64,000 nucleotides of DNA from Deinococcus sp. HSC-46F16 (GTDB lineage: Bacteria > Deinococcota > Deinococci > Deinococcales > Deinococcaceae), in contig NZ_JALJZW010000004.1 in NCBI RefSeq assembly GCF_024171495.1, positions 67,001-131,000 on the forward strand, given 5' to 3'. Below, one piece after another: positions 47,073-56,475 of the stretch (position 1 is its first letter; every line of letters begins with the position of its first letter). Position numbers and translations under genes: made by a program. A model generated the notes under the pieces. That model was not told the DNA's origin and did no database searches. It was given only the letters and a program-made list of their open reading frames with translations.

Positions 47073-48038
47073 TCAGCGCCGCAGGGCTTCCAGCGCGGCC
47101 TCCAGCACCGGGTCCCGGCCCGCGAGGATGTCCGCCACTTCCGGCCCGGCGCGGAGGTCCGGCTGCACCCGTCCCGGCAAGGGGACCTGGCCGTCCGGCG
47201 TGGCCCGCGCGGCGGTCAGGCGCAGCACCGAGGGGCCGGGCAACGCGAAATCCCGCGCGAGGGTGTTCAGCAGGCCCCGCGTGGGCAGGCCGACCACCGT
47301 GCCGCCCGCCTGCTGGCCCCAGTAGGCGAGGAGTTCGCCGCACGACGCCGTGTCGGGCGAGACGAGGAGCGCGAGGGGACCATTCCAGCGCGGCCACGCG
47401 CGGGCGGCCTGCGCCTGCGGGGTGGTGCGCCAGTTGTAGATCGCCGCCCCGCTGCGGCCCACGCCGATCAGCCCCACCCGGTCCCCGGCCAGCACCTGCG
47501 CCGCCGCGAGGCACTCGTCCAGCACGCCGCCGGGATTGTCGCGCAGGTCCACCACCAGCCCGGTCGCCCCCCGCGCCGCCGCCTGCCCCACGGCCTCGCG
47601 GAAGGCGGCCCCCATCCCGACCTCGAACCATTCGGGTAGGCCGACCACCGCGACCTTCCCCTCCCAGCGCAGGGTGGGCCGCAGCCGGGGGTCGAGGGGC
47701 GACGGGGACGGGTCGGGGTGCAGGGCGACGTTCCACAGAAGCTGCGTGTGTCCGTCGCCCAGGGCCGCAAGCACCCCGTTCACGGCGGCGCGGCCCTGTC
47801 CCTCGGGGCAGCGGGCCTGCCCCCCGCAGCGCCGGACGAGGTCGGCCCTCTCCTGGGTGAGCAGGCGGTCCACCTCGCCCATCCGTGGCCCGGCGTAGTG
47901 GGTCCGCAGCAGCCCGGCGGCGGCGTCGTAGAGGGCAAAGGCGTCCACGGGAGGCGGGCCGCCCGTGCCCCCCGCTCCGGCCAGCCCCAGGGTCAGCAGG
48001 CCCGGCAGGGCGAGGGCACGGCGCAGGTGGGGACGCAT
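47073..48038 (-). CDS. Secreted S41-family (C-terminal processing-like) peptidase
   Basis: This 321-residue protein has a signal peptide (ALPGLLTLGLAGAGG), a helical N-terminal cap with two Cys, then the S41 core: GLVVDLRDNPGGVLDECLAA near 165, LALLVSPDTASCGELLAYW near 215 (nucleophile Ser in the TASCGE position) and GLPTRGLLN near 245. It probably degrades envelope proteins or peptides; there is no PDZ domain. TACCCT lies 7 nt before the ATG (leaderless). It diverges from the cysteine synthase gene. Confidence 0.88.
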   Translation of the reverse strand: MRPHLRRALALPGLLTLGLAGAGGTGGPPPVDAFALYDAAAGLLRTHYAGPRMGEVDRLLTQERADLVRRCGGQARCPEGQGRAAVNGVLAALGDGHTQLLWNVALHPDPSPSPLDPRLRPTLRWEGKVAVVGLPEWFEVGMGAAFREAVGQAAARGATGLVVDLRDNPGGVLDECLAAAQVLAGDRVGLIGVGRSGAAIYNWRTTPQAQAARAWPRWNGPLALLVSPDTASCGELLAYWGQQAGGTVVGLPTRGLLNTLARDFALPGPSVLRLTAARATPDGQVPLPGRVQPDLRAGPEVADILAGRDPVLEAALEALRR

Positions 48039-48134
48039 CGTCCCCAGGGTACGGCGCGGCGGCCCCGAACGTTCCGCCCCGAAAGGGCTGGTGACTGCTG
48101 AAGGCTGGCCCCTGACCGCTCTATGCTCCCCCCC

Positions 48135-49094
<960 letters not shown>

Positions 49095-49131
49095 CCCCTG
49101 GCGGCCAGCTTCCAGCCGCCAGCCGGAACTG

Positions 49132-49160
49132 AAAAAGCCCCAGCCTGAGCCGGGGCTTTT
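49132..49160 (+). terminator. Terminator after cysteine synthase
   Basis: AAAAGCCCC (49133-49141) pairs with GGGGCTTTT (49152-49160), ending in T4. Confidence 0.85.
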
Positions 49161-49185
49161 CTGTTGCTGGCCGCTGGCCGCTCGC

Positions 49186-50001
49186 CTACCGCCTCCGCCC
49201 CCCGAACATCCCGATCAGGTCATTCAGGGCGTTGCCGTCCCCGTCGCGGTCGAGGACGTTGTTCAGCGTTCCCACCATTCCGCCGAGGTCGCCGCCCATC
49301 TGTCCCGTGCCGGAGTGGCCGGGGTGCCCCAGCGGGTTGCCCATCGGCGGTTGCGCCGGGGTGTGCGTGTAGCCGGGGATGACCTGCCCGCCGCCCATCC
49401 GCCCGGCCTGACCCTGCCCGTACCCGGAGCCCTGGTCCTGGCTGCCCCCCAGCATCCCGCCGAGGCCGCCGCCCATGCCGCTCCCCGCCCCGGCCATGCC
49501 GCCGCCGAGCAGGCCGCCCAGGATGCTGCCGATGTCAATGCCGCCCATGCCCCCGGCCTGCCCGCCGGGAAAGCCGCCCGTCTGTCCCTGCCCCACCCCG
49601 CCCTGACGGCGGCGGCTGAGGTAGGCCAGCACGAGGGGCGCGGCCATCGAGAGCAGTTGCATGGCAAGCTGCGGGTCGATCCCGGCGCGGCGGCTGACCG
49701 CCTGCGCGGCGGCCTGCTGCTGCCCGCCGAAGACCTTGCCCAGAATCCGCTGGCCCTCGTAGGGGTCGGGGGCCTGCCCCTGCCCGAAGAGGTCGAGGGC
49801 ACGGCCGTCGTGCTGGTCGAGCGCCCCGGCGAGCGACTGGGCGCCCTGGGGGTCCTGGGCGTTGCGGGTCATCGCGCCGAGCAGCAGCGGAATGGCCGCC
49901 TCCATCGCCGCCTCGGTCTGCTGGGGCGAGGTGCCGAGCCGCTGGCCGAGGGTGTTCTGGGCCTGGCCCATGCCGCCGAGCATATTGAAGATGTCCATCA
50001 T
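49186..50001 (-). CDS. DUF937 protein with a long Gly/Gln-rich tail
   Basis: This 271-residue protein has residues 1-130 matching DUF937 (YidB-like): helices with TEAAMEAAIPLLLGAMTRNA and AVSRRAGIDPQLAMQLLSMAAPLVLAYL. The rest is low-complexity Gly/Met/Gln, ending in a DRDGDGNALND segment that resembles an EF-hand calcium loop. Function unknown; related proteins are soluble or membrane-associated and stress-linked. GGAGG precedes the ATG. Confidence 0.8.
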   Translation of the reverse strand: MMDIFNMLGGMGQAQNTLGQRLGTSPQQTEAAMEAAIPLLLGAMTRNAQDPQGAQSLAGALDQHDGRALDLFGQGQAPDPYEGQRILGKVFGGQQQAAAQAVSRRAGIDPQLAMQLLSMAAPLVLAYLSRRRQGGVGQGQTGGFPGGQAGGMGGIDIGSILGGLLGGGMAGAGSGMGGGLGGMLGGSQDQGSGYGQGQAGRMGGGQVIPGYTHTPAQPPMGNPLGHPGHSGTGQMGGDLGGMVGTLNNVLDRDGDGNALNDLIGMFGGRRR

Positions 50002-50121
50002 GGTGGTCTGCCTCCTGTGGGTGAGTGGGGAAGTGCGCCCGCAGGCTAGGTGCTGGCCCTAGCGCGGCGGGAAAGGAAGGGTTGAGGGTTCCTTGCTCCT
50101 TCCCGGCCCTGTGCGCGGCCA

Positions 50122-51429
50122 TTACCAGACGGTCTGCACGCGCACCCCGAAGGCCGGGCGGTCCAGCCGGGTGGTCAGGGCCGCCGTGTGGGCGCCCACC
50201 CGCAGGGACGCGCCCGCGTAGAGGCTGCCGTCGTAGCCCAGCAGCGCCCGCAGCGGGCGGCCCTCGCCGGGGCGCAGCGGGAGGGCATAGACCCCCTCGG
50301 CCCAGCCCCGCCGCGTAACCACGTCGTACTCGGCCCGCAGGCGCAGATAGTCCAACGGCAGCACCTCGGTCCCCAGGACCAGCGACCCCGGCAGCGCCCG
50401 CGCCCAGACCTCGCCGTAGCCGCCCAGCGCGAGGGCCACCGCTCCCAGCGGCCCCGCCGTGCCGTACCCGCCCGCCACCGTCAGCGGCCCGCCGACGTGG
50501 TACGCGAGGCTCGCGCCGCTGTAGCTCGCCCCGCCGCGCAACAGGTTCAGGCCCAGCACCCAGTCCCCCTGCCGCCACAGGAAGCGGGTGTCGCGCACGC
50601 CGCCCTCCCAGCTCAGGCTGAACGCGCCCGACCCCACCAGTTCGTGGGCGGCGGGGTTCCACAGGGTCGGCGCGGTAACCGGGGCGTCCCCCGTGCCCAG
50701 GACGCCCAGCCCGGCTCCGGCCAGCAGCGCGGGCACCCGCAGGTCCGCGCCCAGCGGCGCCCGCCACGGCAGCAGCCAGTCGTCCCAGGGCGAGGCCAGC
50801 GGCCCCGGCAGGGCGTGGGCCTCGCCCGTCACCCCGAAGGTTCCGGCCACGGCGCAGGCGTAGTGGAGTTGCGCGTGCCGCCGCACCCGCGCGTCTTGCA
50901 GGTAGAAGGGATAGGCCAGGCAACCGCCGCCCGGCCCCATCCCCGGCACGTCCCCGCCGGGCCAGGCCAGTTCCCGCGTCAGGCTGGCCGGGGTCAGGTC
51001 CACCAGGGCCGCGTGCGTGCGGGTGTGCGAGCCGATCTCCCAGCCCGCCCCGCGCAGTTCCTCCAGTTGGGCCACCGTCAGGTATCCCGGTTGGCCCACC
51101 CGCTCCCAGATGGGATAGACCGTGCCCGGAACGCCCAGGGCACGCAGCACCGGAAAGGCCTGGGTATAGACACTCTCGAAGCCGTCGTCGAAGCGCAGCG
51201 AGGCCGTCCGGGCCGAGGCGGGCAGCCGCAGGGCCTCGCTGCTCGTCACGAACAGGTAGCCCGAGGCCCGCAGCGTCTCCACCCGGCGGCGCAGTGTGGC
51301 GGGGTCGATCTCCAGCGTCACGCCGCCGCCCCCGCCCACCTGGTGATAGACCAGCGGGACGTGTCCGGCCCGCGACCGGGGCAGAATCACGAGGCAGGCG
51401 AGGGCCAGCAGCAGAACAAGAATGCGCAC
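50122..51429 (-). CDS. Polysaccharide deacetylase with a C-terminal beta-barrel-like domain
   Basis: This 435-residue protein has an N-terminal membrane/signal segment (VRILVLLLALACLVILPRS). The NodB-type deacetylase spans ~25-210: VYHQVGG, LRFDDGFESVY (catalytic Asp and metal Asp), EIGSHTRTHAAL (metal His pair). The last ~190 residues are alternating beta strands rich in Tyr/Gly (YSGASLAYHVGGPLTVAGGYG), resembling an outer-membrane barrel. Fusion of the two suggests a deacetylase attached to the outer envelope. TAGAGT lies 8 nt before the GTG start. It diverges from the AAG-type glycosylase. Confidence 0.8.
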   Translation of the reverse strand: MRILVLLLALACLVILPRSRAGHVPLVYHQVGGGGGVTLEIDPATLRRRVETLRASGYLFVTSSEALRLPASARTASLRFDDGFESVYTQAFPVLRALGVPGTVYPIWERVGQPGYLTVAQLEELRGAGWEIGSHTRTHAALVDLTPASLTRELAWPGGDVPGMGPGGGCLAYPFYLQDARVRRHAQLHYACAVAGTFGVTGEAHALPGPLASPWDDWLLPWRAPLGADLRVPALLAGAGLGVLGTGDAPVTAPTLWNPAAHELVGSGAFSLSWEGGVRDTRFLWRQGDWVLGLNLLRGGASYSGASLAYHVGGPLTVAGGYGTAGPLGAVALALGGYGEVWARALPGSLVLGTEVLPLDYLRLRAEYDVVTRRGWAEGVYALPLRPGEGRPLRALLGYDGSLYAGASLRVGAHTAALTTRLDRPAFGVRVQTVW

Positions 51430-51479
51430 GAGGAGCAACTCTAGGCCGCCTCTTCTCTCTGCTGCCTTACCCTGGGACG

Positions 51480-52082
51480 GTGCCTGCGCCCCTCTCCCCC
51501 ACCTTTTTTGACCGTGACCCGGTGCGGGCCGCGCGGGAGCTGCTGGGCGCGACCCTGGTGCGCGTGCTGCCGGGCGGCGAGGTGCTCGCGGGCCGGGTGG
51601 TCGAGGCCGAGGCCTACGACTGCATCCGCGACCCCGCCTGCACGGCCGGACGCTTTCACGCCGTCCGCACCCTGGCGATGGCGATCCCGCCCGGCCATTG
51701 GCTCTTCTGGACAGCGCACGGCCACCCCCTGCTGCAAGTCGCCTGCCGGGAGGAGGGCGTCTCGGCCAGCGTGCTGATCCGGGCACTGGAACCACTGGAG
51801 GGTGTCGGCCACATGCTGACCCACCGCCCGGTGACCCGCGAGCGTGACCTCACCAACGGCCCCGCCAAGCTCGTCTATGCGCTGGGGCTGAATCCTGAAC
51901 AGATCGCCGGGCAGCCCGTCAACGGTCCGGCCCTGCATCTCCTGCCCGGCCCGGCCGTGCCCGACGAGCAGGTCGGGGTCACCGCCCGCGTCGGCTTGCT
52001 GGCGGGCAAGACCCTGCCGTGGCGCTTCCTGATTCGGGGGAATCCCTGGGTGTCGCCGGGGGTGCCGAGCATGGAGCTGTGA
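51480..52082 (+). CDS. 3-methyladenine DNA glycosylase (AAG/MPG family), divergent
   Basis: This 200-residue AAG-type glycosylase has FFDRDPVRAARELLGATLVR at the N-terminus, the catalytic Glu block AGRVVEAEAYDCIRDPAC near 37, and LTNGPAKLVYALGL near 125 (the usual LCNGPGKLxxAxGI). The central block RTLAMAIPPGHWLFWTAHGH departs from the family consensus (RNxxMFGPPGxxYVYxxYGxH), so substrate range may differ. It removes alkylated purines. TACCCT lies 6 nt before the GTG start. Confidence 0.85.
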   Translation: MPAPLSPTFFDRDPVRAARELLGATLVRVLPGGEVLAGRVVEAEAYDCIRDPACTAGRFHAVRTLAMAIPPGHWLFWTAHGHPLLQVACREEGVSASVLIRALEPLEGVGHMLTHRPVTRERDLTNGPAKLVYALGLNPEQIAGQPVNGPALHLLPGPAVPDEQVGVTARVGLLAGKTLPWRFLIRGNPWVSPGVPSMEL

Positions 52083-52130
52083 GGGGAAGGGAGTGGGGGC
52101 GTAGGCGTTTGCCCCATTGCCCCCTCACCC

Positions 52131-52423
52131 CGTTGCTTCGCAACGCCCCTCTCTGCAAGCAGCTCTACGAATCCCACGGGGGGAGAGGGGGAACAGCGCC
52201 CAAGCTGAAGCCTCTTCGAAAACGAGCACAGCGGACGCCGCACAGGTGTGGGCGAACGGCCCTCGCACCGCCTTCCCCACGTCGGCTCGCGCAGCGAGAC
52301 GGTGGCCGCAGATGGGCCGCATCAAGATCAAACGTTACAGCCGAGGACCACGCCCACCAGCGCCGCCCGTCTGCCCTTGCCAAGCGCAGCGCCGCTCCCC
52401 CTACCCCCCCTGGGGGTAGGGGG
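52131..52423. repeat. Dispersed palindromic repeats, copies B and C, in a 413-bp gene-free stretch
   Basis: The stretch 52083-52495 has no gene. It holds a hairpin CGTTG/CAACG at 52131-52145, directly followed by the inverted copy (52146-52165) of the core seen at 26123-26140, with a GTGGG block beyond. A second palindrome, CCCCCTACCCCC (52397-52408) with GGGGGTAGGGGG (52412-52423), closes the stretch. The ~230 bp between shows nothing recognisable. The two palindromes may bound one insertion unit. Confidence 0.6.
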
Positions 52424-52495
52424 CTGGGGGGTGGGGGCAAATCGCAATCAAGATGCCCTGCCCCCGCCCACAGCCCCACCCGCTACCCTCCCCCC

Positions 52496-53596
52496 ATGCC
52501 CCCCACGCCCGCCGCCCTCCGAGCCCTCGCCCACCGCACGCTGACCCGCCAGCCGTCCATCCAGGCCGCCCTGAACGAGATGGGTTTCCTCCAGGCTGAC
52601 CCCATCCGCGCCCCGGCCCGCGCCCAGGACCTCACGCTGATGCAGCGGGTGCGCGGTTACCGGGCCGGCGACCTCGAACGCCTCTACACCACGCTCGACG
52701 CCGAGGAAGACATGCTCCCCAACTACGGCTTCGTGCCCCGGCGGGTGCAGGCGCTGCTCCACCCGCGCGAGGTGGGCGAGACGCGAATTGAGCGTGAGCA
52801 CCCGGAGCTTTTGGACGAGGTGCGGGCGCTGCTGCGCGAGTCGGGCGAGTCCGGTGAGTTGCACCCCCGCGAGGTGGCCGCGCGGCTGGGCCGGGGCCGG
52901 GTGGCGAATGCCTGGGGCGGGCAGTCGGCGGCGAGCACGCGGGCGCTGGACGCCCTGCACCACCGGGGCGAGGCCCGCGTGACCCGCCGGGTGTCGGGGG
53001 TGCGGCTCTACGGTCCGGCCCCCCACTTGGCGGCCCTGCGCGAGCGGCCTCTCTCGCTGGAAGAGCGGCTGCGCGGCGCCGTTCACCTCCTCGCCGCCCT
53101 GTATGCCCCGCTGCCGGAAGCGAGCCTGGGCTACCTCGTCAGCCTGTCGGGCTTCGGGCTGCCGCACCTGCGCTCGGAGCTCCGGACGGCTTTTCGCCGG
53201 GCTGTCCGGGAAGAACTCCACGGGGAGAGGGTGGACGGCCTGCGCTACGTCTGGCCCGCCGAGTGGGACGTGTCGGCGCCTGCCACTCCGCGCGGCGTGC
53301 GAATCGTCGGCCCCTTCGACCCCCTGGTGTGGGACCGCCGCCGCTTCGCGCACCTGCACGGCTGGACCTACCGGTTGGAGGCGTACACGCCCGCCGAGAA
53401 GCGGCAATTCGGCTACTACGCCCTGCCCGTCTTTCAGGCCGAGCGGGCGGTGGGCTGGGCCAACCTGCGGGCAGAGGGCGGCGAGCTGCGGGCCGACCTG
53501 AACTTCGCCCCCGGCGTGCGTGAAACGGTGGCGCTGCGGCGCGGGCTGGAGGCAGAACTGGGGCGCTACCGGCGGTTCCTGGGCCTGGAGGGCTAA
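52496..53596 (+). CDS. YcaQ/AlkZ-like winged-helix DNA glycosylase family protein
   Basis: This 366-residue protein of the HTH_42 (YcaQ/AlkZ) family has FLQADPIRAPARAQDL near residue 30, giving the Q-x-D active-site motif of YcaQ-type crosslink glycosylases, then the family's LPNYGFVPRRVQAL and the C-terminal RIVGPFDPLVWDRRRFAHLH block near 270. Relatives unhook interstrand crosslinks or other bulky lesions. TACCCT lies 6 nt before the ATG (leaderless); longer upstream frames are rejected. It neighbours an AAG-type glycosylase on the same strand. Confidence 0.9.
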   Translation: MPPTPAALRALAHRTLTRQPSIQAALNEMGFLQADPIRAPARAQDLTLMQRVRGYRAGDLERLYTTLDAEEDMLPNYGFVPRRVQALLHPREVGETRIEREHPELLDEVRALLRESGESGELHPREVAARLGRGRVANAWGGQSAASTRALDALHHRGEARVTRRVSGVRLYGPAPHLAALRERPLSLEERLRGAVHLLAALYAPLPEASLGYLVSLSGFGLPHLRSELRTAFRRAVREELHGERVDGLRYVWPAEWDVSAPATPRGVRIVGPFDPLVWDRRRFAHLHGWTYRLEAYTPAEKRQFGYYALPVFQAERAVGWANLRAEGGELRADLNFAPGVRETVALRRGLEAELGRYRRFLGLEG

Positions 53597-54576
53597 CCCT
53601 CCCCGTGCCATCCCGCCGTCACCCGTGCCAACGCCTCCCGCACGCCGCTGCCGGGATCGCGCCCGACCTGCGCGGCCGTCGCCAGCACGTTCAGGGCGAG
53701 GCCCGCCCGTTCCTCCGCCCGCCACTCGGCCTCGCTGCGGCGGACGCCGTGGGCGGCAAGTTCCGCGAGGTACGCCCCGCGCAGCCGGGGGCCGAGGCGG
53801 GCGCGGTCCGAGGCGTCCAACCGGACATACAGCAGGTGGGCGAGGTCCTCTCCCAGCGGCGCCGCGTGCGTCTGCCCATAGTCGATCAGGATGGGCGACC
53901 CGTCCGCCCGCGACCACAGCACCTGCCCGGCGTGGAGGTCTCCGTGCGCGAGGGTGACGCCGCGTGTGGCAGCCAGGAGGGCGGGGAGGGCCTCGGCCGC
54001 CGCCCGCACCGCCGCCCCCTCCCCATCCGTCCAGTCCGGGGCGACCCTGACCCGCCCCGCCCGCCGCACCGCCCGCGCCGGGTCCCAGCCCCACTCGCCG
54101 CACAGTTCGGGCCTCTCCAGCCAGAAGGCATGATGACGTGCGAGCAGCCGCGCGATCCGCTCCAGTGCGTCCTCCCGCTCGGCGTCGGTGGCGAAGGCCC
54201 CCCAGCCCGTCGTCGCGTCCGTCAGGTCCTCGGTGACGAGGTGTGCTCCCAGTCGCGCCGGGTCGCTCGCCGCGTGCCGGAAGCGGGCATGCGGAACGGG
54301 CGAGAGGGGCGCGAGGTCGCGCAGGTAGGCCGCCTCGCGCCCCAGCCGGACGTAGGCCCGCTCGTCGCGCCAGCCCGCCGGGAGGTACTTCAGGAAAAGG
54401 GGGCTGGATCCGCCCGCGTACCGCGCGAAGGCCGCTCCCTCCCCCACCCACGCCTCGCGCAACTGGCGGCGACCGGGAAAGGCGGCCCGCAACTCCCCCG
54501 GCCACACCCGCGCCGAGCGGGCGGGACCGGGGCCGGAGAGCCGCCGCAGATCGCCTACGAGGGCCGCCAGCCTCAC
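53593..54576 (-). CDS. Aminoglycoside phosphotransferase/choline kinase-like small-molecule kinase
   Basis: This 327-residue protein of the APH fold has FLKYLPAGWRDERAYVRLGREAAYLRD-type nucleotide-binding Lys and Glu near 65-85, the catalytic loop LAHGDLHAGQVLW near 195 and the metal loop PILIDYGQTH near 215. The substrate is unknown. GTG at 54576 overlaps the stop of the small His-rich membrane protein gene (GTGA), so the two are translationally coupled. The 3' end overlaps the convergent YcaQ-like gene by 4 nt. Confidence 0.85.
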   Translation of the reverse strand: MRLAALVGDLRRLSGPGPARSARVWPGELRAAFPGRRQLREAWVGEGAAFARYAGGSSPLFLKYLPAGWRDERAYVRLGREAAYLRDLAPLSPVPHARFRHAASDPARLGAHLVTEDLTDATTGWGAFATDAEREDALERIARLLARHHAFWLERPELCGEWGWDPARAVRRAGRVRVAPDWTDGEGAAVRAAAEALPALLAATRGVTLAHGDLHAGQVLWSRADGSPILIDYGQTHAAPLGEDLAHLLYVRLDASDRARLGPRLRGAYLAELAAHGVRRSEAEWRAEERAGLALNVLATAAQVGRDPGSGVREALARVTAGWHGEG

Positions 54577-54860
54577 GCCAGCAGCGAGAGCACCCCGGCC
54601 AGCGTGCCCCCGGTCAGGGCCGCGCCCACCATGAATGCGCCCAGGCACCCCAGCCCACGGGGACGCCGCGCCTGGCGGTAGTGCCCGCCCCCGACATAGC
54701 GCCCCCGGTGGCCGCTGCTGTGGCTGGTCAGGCCGCCGAGAAAGCCGCCCCGGCGGTGCCCGCTGCTGTGGCTGTGGCCCAGCATCCCGAAACCCCGGCG
54801 ACCGTGGCTGTGGCTATGACTGCGACCGAAGGAAAAGGAGCCGCCTGAAAATCCGCTCAT
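54573..54860 (-). CDS. Small His/Ser/Gly-rich membrane protein
   Basis: This 95-residue protein has a His-Ser-Gly-rich first half (GRSHSHSHGRRG, MLGHSHSSGHRRG, TSHSSGHRGRY), a possible metal-binding region. A single membrane span (LGAFMVGAALTGGTLAGVLSLLA) forms the C-terminus. TACCCT lies 5 nt before the ATG at 54860. It is coupled to the kinase gene downstream. No family recognised. Confidence 0.65.
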   Translation of the reverse strand: MSGFSGGSFSFGRSHSHSHGRRGFGMLGHSHSSGHRRGGFLGGLTSHSSGHRGRYVGGGHYRQARRPRGLGCLGAFMVGAALTGGTLAGVLSLLA

Positions 54861-54958
54861 GCCCCAGGGTACGCGGCGGCGCGGGAAGAAGTTCCGCCCT
54901 GCGGGTGTCGGTGACTTCATGGCGGCAGATGGGGAGTCGCCGCGTATGATGGCCGATC

Positions 54959-56290
<1,332 letters not shown>

Positions 56291-56306
56291 CTTCATCGCG
56301 GTCAGG

Positions 56307-56334
56307 AGACCCCGGGCGCAGCCTCGGGGTCTTT
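56307..56334 (+). terminator. Terminator after glmM
   Basis: AGACCCCG (56307-56314) pairs with CGGGGTCT (56325-56332), followed by TTTCTTT. Confidence 0.85.
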
Positions 56335-56475
56335 CTTTGTGGGCTTTTCGACAGGCCGTGGCGATTGGCTCGCAGTCTGGAACCGTCACCTTTTTAAAAT
56401 AGAGATGAAGTCGAGTTGAGACTGTCCTCACGAATGGCCTTCCCTTCCCGCGTCACCCCTGGAGACCCCTGCCTC

